Shown here: positions 17,701-30,016 of the stretch, piece by piece
Numbering within the stretch: position 1 is the first letter of the stretch
How the letters are laid out: every line of letters starts with the position of its first letter
The notes under the pieces: generated by a model
What the model was told of the DNA's origin: nothing
The model's database searches: none
What the model saw: the letters and a program-made list of their open reading frames with translations, nothing else
Made by a program: the position numbers and the translations under genes
DNA from: Cylicocyclus nassatus
Lineage: Eukaryota; Nematoda; Chromadorea; Rhabditida; Strongylidae
Assembly (NCBI GenBank): GCA_958299035.1
Contig: CATQJL010000001.1
Coordinates: 11,073,817 to 11,137,816, forward strand
Length of the DNA: 64,000 nucleotides
Reading direction: 5' to 3'

Positions 17701-20700
17701 TCTTTTCGTTTCCAAAGAGTGAATAAACCTGGACGAGATAAATAACAAGTACGAACCTGCTAAATTCACGATTAGGCTTGTTTAGACAGTGTGTGCAGTG
17801 CGGTCTCGCGTCTCCTAGTCGTAGAATGAATAATACCTCATATTTTATTGCATAATCCTGCGATTGTTGCCGTAAAATTATTTTTTACTACAGAAGCTGC
17901 TGACAAGCCCAGCCATTCTCAGCGTTTGGTTCAATGCTTTCTGCGAAATGTCGGCGATGATTTTGCTATCAACTTATTCACCTACCTACTTCCGTCATGT
18001 TTTTGGATTCAAAGTAGAAACTACGGGTTTCCTTGTATCGCTCACTACTATAGCTCAGCTGCCGGTCAAGTTAATATGTGGTCTAGCAAGTGATCGCATC
18101 AAGTGAGGCCTAGTATATAAATATTTCTGATACTCATAGATTTTTATTTAAATCTCACTTTAGATTTCTCTCAGAAAAAGTCAAAATGAACATTTTCAAC
18201 ACATTGGCAGTTGGAGTCGTTGGAGCGATGTTTTGTTTTGTTGGGTGAGTTGAGAACTACATATGTATTCAATATCCGGGTGCTTAGCCTTGTTTTGAAG
18301 CTTTTGTTTGATTACGTAGGTTTACGGTATCTGTGAAGGTCTCGGCTCCTCCGATTGGAAGATTTTGCTTTGAACGGGAAGTTTTACATGCTCATTGTAA
18401 CTTCTCAAAACCTTTGTAGCCATATATACTCCTTTCAGTAGCGAGCGAAGATTGTGGCGGAAAATGAGCTGTGAAATCTTTTTCACCTTCTGAATAATCG
18501 GAGTAATCTATTTTGATATATACAGAAGTTGTTTGAAGGTTTTCTCTCCATTTTCGGAGTAGCTTGCAAAAAAGTTTGTAGAGTCTCAAACAATTTACGT
18601 AAGTAGATCTACATCGCTATCTCTCCCCTTTCAAAAAATATTTTTCTGCTTCCAGTGTCGTTTGAAATGAACTATGAATTTGTTTAGCAAACACTCTCCT
18701 ACAGATCAACCAACCCTTCACGGTCTCAAGAGCTCTATCAGAAGAGTGGGGACAACAAAAAAGTTCATCTAAATGTTTGTTTTGAATCTTCCGTAGGTTT
18801 GGAGACTCCAAAAAAAAATTGTTAAGCTTTTGAACTTTTAGAAGTCCAAAAAAATCTCACTTATACACAAATGAAAACAAGCTATACTTGCACAATTTTG
18901 AAATTTAAGTAGGCCTAAAAAAATTTTTCAACATCTATGCCCCCGCCCCCGCTCTGTCCGATACTGACGTCGTTCTACCGTATACCTACCGGAATGAAAA
19001 TTTCTACCGTGTAGAATGCACCGTTTTTTTATTTTGCATAAAATTTTGGCAAACTGTTGTTACTGCTTTTTCAGACAGCACAGAATATTACTCGACTCTA
19101 GCACATATTTTTTATCTGCAATTTTATAGCTATATCCCCTTGGACTTCAAATGGTATGCTGTGGTGATTTTCTCCCTCATTCATACTCTAAGCAGTTGCA
19201 ATTGTGGTGGATTCTATAAATGTGGAACATTTGTAGCAAGGTAAGGACATCTGCCCTTTTGTTTATTGTGGTCATTTACGTGCTTTCGTCACACTGAGAC
19301 TGTTCCAGACAACATGCTCATGTGGTTATAGCTACAATTCAGTTTATGAAGTGCATAGCTCTATTTACGGCACCGGCACTTGTAAATGCTTTTGTTGAAG
19401 ACGATTCGAACAAAGGGCAATGGGCAACAGTGTTCCTTGTCTGTGGTATCGTCATGATTATAGTGAGTTATTTTAGATAACAGATAACAGATAAACAAAT
19501 AGCGGGTGTAAGGAAAGGCAATGAACTACCAATCGAACAATAGCTTCAGAGGAGTGTAAATTTTCCAATAGAAAAGTTTATCACTTTTCGAAATCAGCAA
19601 CCAAAAGATGATTTCCATCGTAAGTATTACCCTAAAATCTCACCATAAGCCCGCTCTTTTGAGCCAGAAAATCCGCCCCTATAAATCTTTCAGATGAGTT
19701 CGCCAACGAAGAAGTTCTTTTTCCATTTAAAAGCCTAGATAATTCCGAAGACTGCAGATAAGTTAGGAATTATCTTAGACGGACTTATCTGATGGAAGGC
19801 CCTACCTGTGAGATTTTTGGGGTAACATTATTACATTTTGGCGGGGTCTCAAGTCTCAAAAAATTAAGCTACTACAAGAAGTCAAAGTATAGGCAGAGCT
19901 AGAGTTCTGCATTTGGGAGTACAATAGAGATTGAAATTGAGGATCATGGAACAAGTGCTCTTGATTTTCAATTTTTCACTAAATTCTTTTGAATCCTACA
20001 ATCACTACGGAAACTTCTTCTTACACTTATTCAGCATACGACCAAATCGCCATTGCCGTTATATATTATGGTGCTTATTGTTGCGTATAAATCTCTTCGA
20101 AAATGCAAAAAAGCAAAGAAACTGTCAGATGGGTTGCAAAGGCCAGCTACGGTCGTTCGGTACCTTCGGAGATGGTTTTTCTCCCTTGTCCGATGTCTTT
20201 ATACCCCGTAAGAATGAGCTAGGGGAATCAAATTCAGTCTGGACTATCACAAGCTATGGGAATGAGTGGAAATTTCTCAGTTTTCCACTACTGTTTTTGT
20301 TTGATCATTTGTGTTGACTCTATGCAAAGAAACCGTAATTCTCGTTAATCTCGAGTTTTTTTTTCTTCTTTAAACGTGGGCATCGCGAGTGATGCTGACT
20401 GTGAGATGTTGTTACATGATTTTGTGCCAGCGCCAGGTCTGTACGATACTTCTCTATCGGTTTTGCGTTTCGGCGAGATCGTCTTCGTCAAAGTCTCAAA
20501 GTAAATTGGAGTGTTTTATCCGCCGGACCAAAGTGCCAAGCGTCTCCCCCGGGGTCAAGCAAGAGGTGTGGCTCACAAGCGCCGGATACGACACCCCGCC
20601 CCCCTATCTTCTGTCCCAATACCCCCCCCCTTCCCACCAGCATTATCGTTTGCCTTCCATAGGCATGAGATAAAGGCTCTACCATACATAATTAGGTACA

Positions 20701-21451
20701 TAAAGAAGTGCTAGGAAATTGATTGAAGAAAGTGGTAAAATGAAGAGTGAATGCGAGTCCAATGTTGTCCAACATACCCGTATTTATCATGTCAAATAAC
20801 CACCATAGCGCCTACGGTAGCGCTCCCTGGCCCCGTTGAACGCATTGTAAGTTGTGTGGGGACGTGGCCTAGACTCGGCAGTGCGGAAAGGCATTTGTTG
20901 TTCTCTCATGATAGAACACCATTCTAATTTGAGGCTTTCAAGACGAATTTGTCAAAATCTATTCCAGTAAAAAAATTCCACCGTACAATCCTGGCACTGG
21001 CATAAAGTCATACAAAAGGATAAAGAATTTGGTATTCCAATATTCTCTGGGGTACGCGCCGAACGCATTTCACTTCATAAGCGAAGAGATGCCTATTACA
21101 GTGACTTGCGGGGCCAGCCGATCACAAGTCAGTGCTTTTATCTTCCCAGATTACTCTGGTAACAATTTACCAGCCCCGGAGGATAGAGGGCCTAGGTGCC
21201 CAGTGGCGAGGATCGAACCTAGGTCCGATCTGGTCATAGCGGCGCGTTATGCCACTATGCTACTTGTCGTCCCTAAAGTCATATAAAAACATGTAATCCT
21301 TGAAGCAATTAATCCTCCATACTTGCAGGCTAACTTCCTGTCATTCCCGGTTTTCACGGATCAAGCTGCAGAATGGACGAATTCGAAAGCAAAAATAAAT
21401 GAAGAAAAAGTTGAAATGAAAGAGGTTAAATGTTTATGGTCAGATAGTTGA
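14737..21451 (+). CDS. SLC17-family (MFS) anion/phosphate transporter
   Basis: Predicted 465 aa, the usual SLC17 length (sodium/phosphate, sialin and vesicular glutamate transporter family). Exons: 14737-14886, 14962-15083, 15138-15243, 15955-16098, 16153-16299, 16343-16393, 17894-18102, 18164-18244, 19130-19240, 19309-19462, 21329-21451. These sum to 1,398 nt and all introns are GT..AG. Visible: family-like N-terminus RHRFVILAIGLMCLTS and NFTFICM (about 31-37), the MFS motif VRFLQGLAYS (122-131), and about 12 hydrophobic segments. The substrate cannot be deduced. Intron 6 is 1.5 kb and intron 10 is 1.9 kb with a SINE-like insert. The frame is open upstream of 14737, so an earlier start or exon is possible. 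An alternative 3' end, donor after AAAGAG at 21425 joined to an acceptor at 21495, would end in KE and a stop. Confidence 0.92.
16394..17893 (+). other. Long intron 6 of the SLC17 gene
   Basis: No gene inside. A G-tract (about 17158-17169) marks a short piece of the poly-G repeat. Nothing else is recognised. Confidence 0.5.
19463..21328 (+). other. Long intron 10 of the SLC17 gene
   Basis: Contains C/G-tract sequence at about 20520-20690 (two long C runs) and a tRNA-derived SINE-like insertion at 21025-21275 on the opposite strand. No coding exon recognised. Confidence 0.5.
21025..21275 (-). mobile_element. tRNA-derived SINE-like element
   Basis: On the minus strand the head (21273 to about 21200) carries a Pol III A box (TAGCATAGTGGC) and a B box (GGTTCGATCC) at tRNA-like spacing. 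A non-tRNA body follows down to about 21025. The arms do not form a functional anticodon stem, so this is a tRNA-derived element or pseudogene and not a working tRNA. It sits in antisense orientation within intron 10 of the SLC17 gene. Confidence 0.65.
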
Positions 21452-22129
21452 AGTCCAGTGAAAAGTCTCCAAGATCCATATACATCTCATTTCAGAAAGA
21501 ATGACAAATAACGTTGTCGCAGTCGCCTTACTTGGTGTCTACTTACACCGCCTATTTCTTACCCTTCAAACAAAGCTATCAGAAATCCAAGAATAATAAT
21601 AAACGATTGCGATCATCATGTCTTCGACTATCATCAAATATCAGAGCCCTTGTTCCAGCGAAATATAGACATTTGTGCCGCCTGGTGCAGCAATAGGATC
21701 TGGTGCAACAAAACACAGTAGTATTATTCCAACCGCGTTTGTTGTCAGCAACGATTGTATATTCTATTTACTTCTTCGTTACGTGCTTTTACCATTTACA
21801 TCGAAATAACTACTAGTTGATTGCGATAGCAGATGCCCACTTATTTACTGATATTTGATAAGTGTGAATAGGAAAGTAGCAGATATTACTCCAGTCATTT
21901 GCCAAGAAAGAAATTTTTGGCTCTGGCAAAAGGCATCTTAACAGAAGCTCGAGGTTATACCAAACCCGACTTTGAAAATGCAAGCACATGCATCCATTTT
22001 CTAGGCTCGGTTTTTGCTGTGCCTGATATGAAAATAGGGGCGAACAAAGAAAAATCTTTTTAGCCAGCTTTTCTGTTTAAAACGTGAGCTATGTGAAATA
22101 CTACTTCATCTATAACGACCTGGGTGCAG

Positions 22130-22312
22130 TACGACAGTATCGGGAGCGCGCTCTCCATTTCTGGAGCAAAAAATAAAAGAGGTATCGTAGAATATGCTAT
22201 GGATCACATCAAGCACTCCGTGCATATGCCTGTGGAAAAAGTTGCTAAAGAACTACATGGTCGGCCGTGTTTTATCAAAAACGAGCAGCAGTTCGAACGT
22301 AAGACTGGAATA
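22130..22312 (+). pseudogene. Isolated thioredoxin-domain-like exon fragment
   Basis: After a possible acceptor (GGTGCAG before 22130) an open frame reads YDSIGSALSISGAKNKRG, then IVEYAMDHIK and RPCFIK. A possible donor is GTAAGA at 22313. The pattern 'G.R.K..IVEYA' resembles the end of a thioredoxin fold in PDI/TMX-type proteins. No partner exon was found within several kb, so this is either a duplicated exon remnant or a lone exon of a gene I cannot complete. The family link is weak. Confidence 0.3.
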
Positions 22313-23651
22313 AACAGATGCTTGTTTGTAGCGTAGAGACAAGCATATGACATCAAACATAGTCTATTAATATAACCCCGGTTTGGAGCCAGTCTATCGT
22401 GCTTGACCTCTCATGCAGCGAAGCTTATCCTTTCAATTCCAATTCCTCCTGAGTTCGATTCCTACCGTCCTTACCATGTCTTGATGACCAGCAGATTAAA
22501 ATAAGCTTCATCGCTTATCCTTCGTGGCTATGGGGAATGTGCATAGACATACAAATTCTCTGCTTCGTATATGTACACATTATTGAGAGAAGTCTTTGTA
22601 GATAGTTTTACTTTGTTAAATTCCCAATCAAGTTTTTTCAAGACGCTCACCAAGACAACTGGGTACTCTTGAAGCATATACTTCTTTCTGTGTGTCAAAA
22701 GTCTATCCCTAAGGTAAACCAATTTATATCGTTGCCTCTTTTTTTGGTCTGAACAAGAACTCTCTTTGAGAGCGTAAAGTTTTCATTTGCGGTCCAAGTG
22801 CAAAATTCGGATGGAACTCAAAGGCTAGACAAGAGGACAAGTGGTGGGCTCTGGTAACAAACCATAATTTGCTCAAACGGTCGTACACGGGAAAAACTCC
22901 TCTTTTCGCTTGCATGTCTGGAAAATTTTAATTTTTTTTTCAGTTCAGTCACCATCTTATGCCCCTCGAGTACTTTACAATCTTTACAATCTATTTTTGG
23001 CAAATGGTTGATTGCAAATATAACGAAATAACGAGCTATTTACGAGCGGCATTCGCAATTACCTTGTGCAATTGCTTTCACAACTGCAGCACAGTGAATG
23101 ATTAAGCTATTACCGAATGAACTTTCAGAGTAGTTTCAATAAATTATTCGAGTGTTTTTTCATTGTATTTTATGAAGACCAGGTGAAACTCTGTAGTTGC
23201 TTTCTCTGGAAAAAAAATGCTTCAAAGAACACACTATAAGAAACATTGTGCTTCCTCCATTAGAAATTATTCATTAGAAAGGTAAAATGAAACGGAGCAA
23301 CGATCGATTTTGGTATCGCACGGCATAAAGGCTCATTTGACATACAATAACCTTCCATTTTTTGCTCATTTACACCCCCCCCCCCCTCCCCCTCGCCCTG
23401 CGGCGATATTTTCATTTCAACCTTGGTTGCACTTTGGAAGACACAGTGAAGGCATATGTGGCTATACACAATACCGAGACACCATCACACTTAGAATCCT
23501 CGGACTAATCATAACGGTGATACACGTCATGAATGATTTTGTTATGATCGAGATCATTTTTTAATAAAAACATTCTTTATTTTCTTGTTGAAATATATGC
23601 TATCTGCATTTTGTGAATGCCACTTAACGTTTTATATAACGTGAATGACTA

Positions 23652-24194
23652 CAGGGTGCCTCAGAGTTATTTGCGCCAAATTTGAAGAGTAGTGCCACAA
23701 CAAAACCAGCAAAGAAACTGAACTGGATTTCATGTCACATAATGCCATAAACATAGTTTGTAGGATTGTCAAGACTCCAAAACAATCTTTATTTGAAGAA
23801 GTAATAACTGCAATACACAATGTTTGTCACAGAAAACGCATGCTGACGAGAACGGTAGTCAATAGTCATTTTTGTTTTGAACTCTTTTAAAAATCAATAG
23901 TAATTGATCTTGAAGCAAGGATTAGCTCACTTTACTGCAAAGCTTTACTTTAGGGAAGCTATAATTATAAAGGTACATACTGAGCAAATTTGTGAGCTGA
24001 CCCAAATGCAGCACGCGACATAGTCAGAAAAGTATGAATTACGGAAAGGTAAAACAAACAAATTTGCATTTTTCAACTAGATTACAATGATTTGGAACTA
24101 AGAAAACCAAATCAAACTTGAGCTTTCGCTGAATTGCTTTCATCTTCGTATGGCGCTTAGAGATACACGCACAAATAATTGTGACGGCACCCTG
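23652..24194. mobile_element. TA-flanked MITE with CAGGGTGCC termini
   Basis: Terminal inverted repeats of about 25-30 bp begin CAGGGTGCC and end GGCACCCTG, followed on both sides by TA (target duplication typical of Tc1/mariner). 543 bp, no transposase frame. Confidence 0.7.
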
Positions 24195-24483
24195 TATTTT
24201 CAAAAAAAAGAACAATATTATATCGAAAAAGGGTGATGTGCTCTCAAGTGAAATCATGAAACAGAAGGCATCATGACGCTGAAAGGGAAATCCCGCGCGG
24301 ATATACCACAATATACAGCGGTACTCTACAGCAAGGCCTTGAGTCAGTTATTTTCGCGCGTGGACCCAACGGCGACTTAATGTCCTGTTCCCGAACACAA
24401 ATTCCAGAATGCAATACCAGTCAACTATAAAGCGACTATGAGCTTTTTTCTGGTTCATGCTATTCTGAAGTCATGCCATTGCG

Positions 24484-27400
24484 CTATAGCTTAAATGAGG
24501 GAGTAAGCGAATTGGACTTCTGTCGGCTTGGAGGCGCAAGACTTTCCACGGGATTGATTGCTGATGTGACAGGTTGAGGAGAGGTGCGTTGTGGCGATTT
24601 CGGTTCTATACCGAAGATATATGAGAAAACAGTGCTTACACATGCTCTGTATGGTGTCACAAAATAAATTGTAATTAGCGGATCAAGTATAGGACCTGAA
24701 GAAAATCAGTACTAGGTGATGGAGAAAATGATATTTTAGCGCAACTGGCATATGTAGGCGAGTCATCGCACGCAGAGAGTAGACGCGCGCCATCTACGTT
24801 AATTCGTGTATGGAAGAGACTGCAAACTGTAAGAAAGATGAAAGAGTGTTTGACCTGAGAGGAAACAACAATGTCCGCAGTGACGCGCTTCTCTGCGTGT
24901 AATAATTCGCTTGAGACGTCCATATATACTCACCAATGCAAAGACCCGGGGCTGTGAAATAACTGAGAAAATGCGGTTGCAAAACGCCAAATTGTACTAA
25001 GCAATAGGCTATAGCCGGTGGAAATATAGACAATAAGGGCATCAAAGATTGCAGTGTAAGGGCCTAAAATCATTGAACCTTTTTTTCGAGCGTAGGTAGT
25101 GCAAAAATCACCTTTACAAATCTCTCAGTAGCCAGCTTTGATTGCGCAGATTGCATAAAATACAAGTTATTTAGGTGAGAAAGAATCATCCATCGAAAAA
25201 TGAAAATGACGATATAAATAGGAACTAGAAGAATAGTGACACAGACTACCGTATAGGCAATGCATGGCTGGAAAGCAATTTTTGAACTTTATCCATCGTT
25301 GTAAAAGCTTTCTTTTGTCGTTTTTCCACTATGTAAGGCAGAAGAAAAATCTGTGAGCTAAGGATACCTGTATGATATGCGCGAGCACAATCATATATTC
25401 ATCAATATTGTCCACTAAATCGTGAGTGAAATTCGCAATTTCCTTTTTGTTGACTGAGTAGCGCAAATCCACAACTGTTACCTAGAAATGGTTCCAGAAA
25501 ATTCTTTCTAATATTCCAGAATCAACGACAATTACTTCATGATCTTATAATCTCCAAAAACGTATGATTTTTTAGGTTCAGATAAGATATTAGCTTTCTT
25601 GATCTTGCACAAATGGATATTGAAGTGTGGAAAGAAAGGCTATGCTTGTAGTTTTCAGACGGCGGCGATGATGATGATCATGATGCCGGCGCAGTGCATA
25701 TGTCATTGTGGACTGCATTGCTGAGAAACGTCAAAAAATGGCCTGGATTTTTACGCAGCGATGAGGGAGAGAGTGTTGTCAATGAGAGCTCGTCAAGTTT
25801 TTCCATGTCCAGTCCCCCGTTCAAGTACAACAACCGCTTGAAGGCAGTGGCTCGGCAAAACTGAATATATTGAGACTTTGATGTGTTGAAGCTTACCTCT
25901 CAAACAGAGCTCGGCACGAGCTGGCACCAAGGAAACTCAAAACAAAGAAAATCTCTGTTGATCCTAAGAATTCCGTTGGAGGTCCCCTTTTACCCGAAAC
26001 CCTAAACGCAAAATACCCTAGAAAATGAAACCTCAACTGAAAAAAAACGTCCAATTTTTGTGTCTTGGCCACAAAAACGATATCTTCTCTGCTTTTTGTC
26101 CCAAAAACGATATCCAGCTTGACCCGATGCAGATCTGCCGAGCCATTCTCCCAAACATGGAAATTGATTAAGTCCGGTCGCTCTCCTCTCATCCTGCCGG
26201 GAGAATTGCCTAAGGCAGCTCGGCAGAATGACCGAAAACGATGAAATCCCGTTGTCATTCTGCAGAGCTGCTACCTTTAAACCCGTGCGCGCAAGCCATT
26301 CTTACACGCACTCGGACGAGCTCACGACTTCCATCCACCATCGGAGGCGGCATGCCGCAATGTTATAATCGTAAGGTCCCGCAACGACTCTGCGTCTCCA
26401 ACCATGGCGAAAACTGATTCACTCATCCATATTCAAAATGGAGGGTCTCGGGAAAGGCTAATTACAATTTTCGCGTTCAATGTGAATATTTGGAATCAGC
26501 ATTTTGGATAACCCTAGGTAAGCAGAAAATTCAGGTCAAAGATTGCCAGCCACTGCCTTTAAACGCAAAATTTGGTTCAACTTCAAGTTGAAAACATCTT
26601 ACCAGTATAGTTATTGGAATGATGTAACCGCCTAGACACATCAGTAAAACAACACGGGAGCTGAGCTCCGAGTTTTTCAAAAATATGTAACGATATATCA
26701 TTGATATCATTAGCGACATGAAAGAGTTTAACGAGAGATGCACTGAAAAAACGCTGCAAAACATTAAATCAAAACACGGCTAAAAATCTTACTCATCGAC
26801 GAGTACAGAAAGCAGCACATCCAAGGACCCAGATACTGACATGGTCCAAGGTAGATGTATAACATGTACAAACCCTTGGTAAGTGTTCTGAAAAAGAACT
26901 ATTGAGGACACATATGTGTTTCAAATGTAAATATTTCTCATTCTCGATGTGTGTAGCTAAAGTAGCAAACATCAACGAGCTTTATCAATTTCAGTTCATC
27001 ATATTATAACTCATAATTGTTAACTTCTCAGAAAGTCTCGTCTGCGTGAACGATAATAAAACCCACATGATAATGGATTGCATTAAGAAAGCAATCAACG
27101 CAGCTTTTTCTTCTCTTCTATCCCTACTTTTTCATAATCTCCCAGAATTTTCTAACGTCGAGATGATCGCCGAATGCCTAGGCCGCGCGCTATTCTATGA
27201 GTTTTGGTGAACTGACAGAAACGAACGGAATGTTTGATAACCTAATAAGATATCATAATGCCGTGGCAAACTCTGAATTACCGAGCGCTTTGGCAGCGTT
27301 ACCACGTCTTTTCAAATGCATACTTGGTGGCAAGGCGTCAAATACTTTCATTTAGGCGTCTTGCGAGGTGTCACTGTAGCTATTTCCTTTGCCAAGAATG

Positions 27401-29336
27401 AGCTCATAGGTAATCACAAATAGATTAGAGCATAAAACAATCTGAGTGGTTGTTTGCGTTACTTCGACTGCCACCGCTATCGTTAGCGAATGTCCTCATA
27501 TAACAATCAATGACAATAACAACAACAACAATTAATGGTAGTCAGCGACTGCTTATGTCATCCAATAAGCGATCACTCTCAAGTGGTATCCTTAATTTTA
27601 GTTTTTTGAAGTTGTCATAATCTCTGCTGTCTTATCGGCTATGAAGGCATCATAGCTGACCAGCAGCTTTCATTTTGCATGGCAGTTAACTGAGCAAGCT
27701 AATCATTGAGATAAGGACTAAAGCCAGAATCCCGATCAGCGCCAGTCTCGTGTGCCCTTGTAGCTTCCATGGGCTTTTCGTGCACCCGACTACAAGCGAA
27801 GTGGTGCTTTCAGAGCTTTCTCTAGAAAAAGGTTTGCCTAATCACTTTTCCTTTTTGGAAGAGACTTTGCTCATGTACCTGGTGGACGGACTCGTGCTCA
27901 GACAAATTGAACAACGATCAGAAGGGTGAGGTGAACGTCGACTGGTTTTCTGTTGACTTCTTGTTACATTGAGAAAACTGCCAGTGAGCTGCGACCTTGA
28001 GCTCGTAGCTTGTTCTAGCTACCTAGCAAGGCTGCTGCTGGATTAAAGGCAGCGTCCAGGCAAGTCTGGACACATGGGATCTCACGTGAATAGTAATTTT
28101 GGGGCCCTAACTAAGCCACTGCCCAACCGGCAGCTCAGGTAGTGCTCTAACGGCTGAGATATTTCTCTCGAAACTGGACCTCGCGATCCTATTTCGCATA
28201 AATTCATGGCGCAAAGCGTGGATCCTGGCGCGAAACTGTCATGAATCCATGCGAATACGATCGCGGGGTCCAGTTTCCAGGGGAATATCTCGGCCGTTAG
28301 AGCACTACCTGCGCTGCCGCTTAGGCAGTGCCTCAGTTAGGGCCCCAAAGGTACTTTCCACTTCAAATCCCCATAGGTCCAGATCTGCCTGGACGCTGCC
28401 TTTAACGCTGCACTGACTGGTCAGTTGCCTAGCATGCCTTAAAAGTTTTCTCAAAGTTTGAAGTTTTTTATATCTATGAGCTATACAATGTACCATGTGT
28501 GTTTCTACTCCCTCTGGTCTTCTTGGAAGAAAAAGCATTGAAGCTCAATTTTATTGGAAAGTCCGCCTCTGCTACCTCTAACCGTCTGAAACATTAAGCA
28601 TGTCTAAGGCGATCCGGTTGCCATGCAGTTTAGCAGTGCTAAAGTCTAAAAACCAATCAAGGGTAATGTGAATATAAAAGATAAAGCATGCAAAGATTTA
28701 GAGAAGGTAAACAAGCTATGTCTTGTAGTGTGCGAATGTTTATTCAGGGCATTTTGCAAGAAAGTTTGGCGACTGAAATCTTGTAAATTGGAAGAAAGAG
28801 AATGAGGGAATCAGCCGCAAACGATATTGGATGATATTGGTGTTAGTTGAACTATGGTCAAACATTCAGGCCTTTTAACAGCTCATTTGGAAAATGCTCT
28901 TTCCCAGTGAAAAAAAAACAGTGTTTACGAATATAAATGTCTTACGTAATGAATCTGAATGGATAAGGTTCGTTTATTACCGTCAAACGAGAACAACAAC
29001 TATTCCTGCACATGCAGGCTTTATTATAAACAGATGTATTGAAGGAAGATTAAGAGCTTGTACGTAACGCCTAAGCAATCACTTCTTTTTTCCTTTTCCC
29101 CTTTAGTTTCACTTTTTCTACGATGAGTGCACTAACCTTGGCGCAACTATGGCTATGTTGACCGTAAGTAATAACTGCGTAAGTGCTGTGTTGCCGAGAA
29201 ATATTCGGTACGGTGACAGTTGATTCGGACTTTTTTTAACAATCATATACAGCAAGACAAAATTTGCAACGAAACCACAAAAAGCAAGACCAAGTAGAAT
29301 AATGTAATAAATAGAGTCGAATAGAGAGAGGTACAT
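24484..29336 (-). CDS. Srd-like seven-transmembrane chemoreceptor (GPCR)
   Basis: Predicted 348 aa from seven exons (minus order): 29336-29137, 26887-26793, 26742-26603, 25481-25368, 25267-25112, 25063-24934, 24695-24484, total 1,047 nt. It resembles the nematode Srd family of the Str superfamily of chemosensory GPCRs. TM1 is about 7-30, followed by VKKSPNQLSPYRIFLGNTAL. YLGPCQYLGP is near 78-89. TM4 and the RYIFLKN loop are in exon 3, TM5 (about 185-208) in exon 5, TM6-7 in exons 6-7, with the conserved GPILDPLITIYFVTPYR (279-295). The cytoplasmic tail is long and Ser/Pro-rich. Such receptors act in ciliated sensory neurons. Intron 1 is 2.25 kb and holds a foldback element. The ligand is unknown. 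Confidence 0.87.
25482..26602 (-). other. Intron 3 of the chemoreceptor gene with dispersed repeat
   Basis: Bases 25890-26580 are repeat sequence. The segment around 26290-26420 (GGCATGCCGC, AAGGTCCCGC, CTCTGCG, CCAACCATGGCG) is found inverted at about 62965-63040. The CACTGCCTTTAAA hallmark is at about 26552. No exon seen. Confidence 0.55.
28043..28410. mobile_element. Palindromic MITE in chemoreceptor intron 1
   Basis: Inverted arms of about 170 bp. AAAGGCAGCGTCCAGGCA at the left matches TGCCTGGACGCTGCCTTT at the right. TTTTGGGGCCCTAACT and GGTAGTGCTCTAACGGC are likewise mirrored. There is no coding capacity. The same terminal sequence occurs as single ends near 32205 and 39340. Confidence 0.75.
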
Positions 29337-29783
29337 GCTAGCTGCAGTAAAAGTGCTTAGCACAATGTCCTTGGGACTGGAAGATAATCATATAAGCATT
29401 TCTATTTGTGTCGACTATCAAGAATGTAGTAGACGGTTTCTATTGTTTAAGGTCAACTCCATTGGGTGTAACGCTAGAACTTTCCAAGTGCAAATGAGTC
29501 AGTGTGCACTTGAGGATCATTACTTCGAATGTAGCGGCTTTTGGTTGTCAACCTCCGCATGATAGAAGAATGAAAGGAGTAATTTCCTTTTTCCTTGCGA
29601 TGCACTGTGTAAGCTATCTTCGATTTGTTGCTCGTTATATCCACTACGCAATTAATTTACAACGATAAAATTAGAAACATATGTCACAAGCATATCCAGC
29701 TGCGTACGCAAGACCTACTTATTTTTCTCTTACGCGAGATGTTTCGGTGTGATCCACATAAGAAGCAATTCAAGTAAAGGATT

Positions 29784-30016
29784 TATAGGGCTTATCAAAT
29801 TGAGTGTCGTTTGCACCAGCATCTCCATCTTCGCGCTGGACTCTGCGTCTATTCTGCGGCGCATGCTCCCTAGTCACTTCCAATCGATTGAGGCTCCGCC
29901 TTTCCCACGCTCGCCCTGAGAAAGTGCTTAGAGAGCAGCCACGCGGAAGAGACGCAGAGTCCAGCGCGAAGATGGAGATGCTGGTGCAAACGACACTCAA
30001 TTTGATAAGCCCTATA
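29784..30016. mobile_element. MITE with perfect 67-bp terminal inverted repeats
   Basis: 29784-29850 (starting TATAGGGCTTATCAAATTG) and 29950-30016 are exact inverted complements, separated by a 99-bp non-repeated centre. The arms end in TATA on both sides, consistent with a TA target site. No frame. Perfect arms suggest recent activity. Confidence 0.8.

Larger units (their letters stand above)
21452..24483. other. Intergenic gap between SLC17 and chemoreceptor genes
   Basis: AATAAA at 21598-21603 may end the SLC17 transcript. A thioredoxin-like exon fragment lies at about 22130-22312 and a TA-flanked MITE at 23652-24194 (both listed). A C-run at 23375-23388 marks more G/C-tract repeat. Otherwise nothing recognised. 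Confidence 0.5.

Noticed and set aside
21200..21273. A functional tRNA gene on the minus strand
   Set aside because: A and B boxes are present but anticodon and acceptor stems do not pair properly, and a non-tRNA body follows; it fits a SINE or pseudogene.
24675..24923. Other acceptors inside chemoreceptor intron 6 (after TTTCCTCTCAG or TTCTTACAG)
   Set aside because: Only the acceptor before 24695 keeps the frame and yields the conserved LDPLITIYFVTPYR motif.
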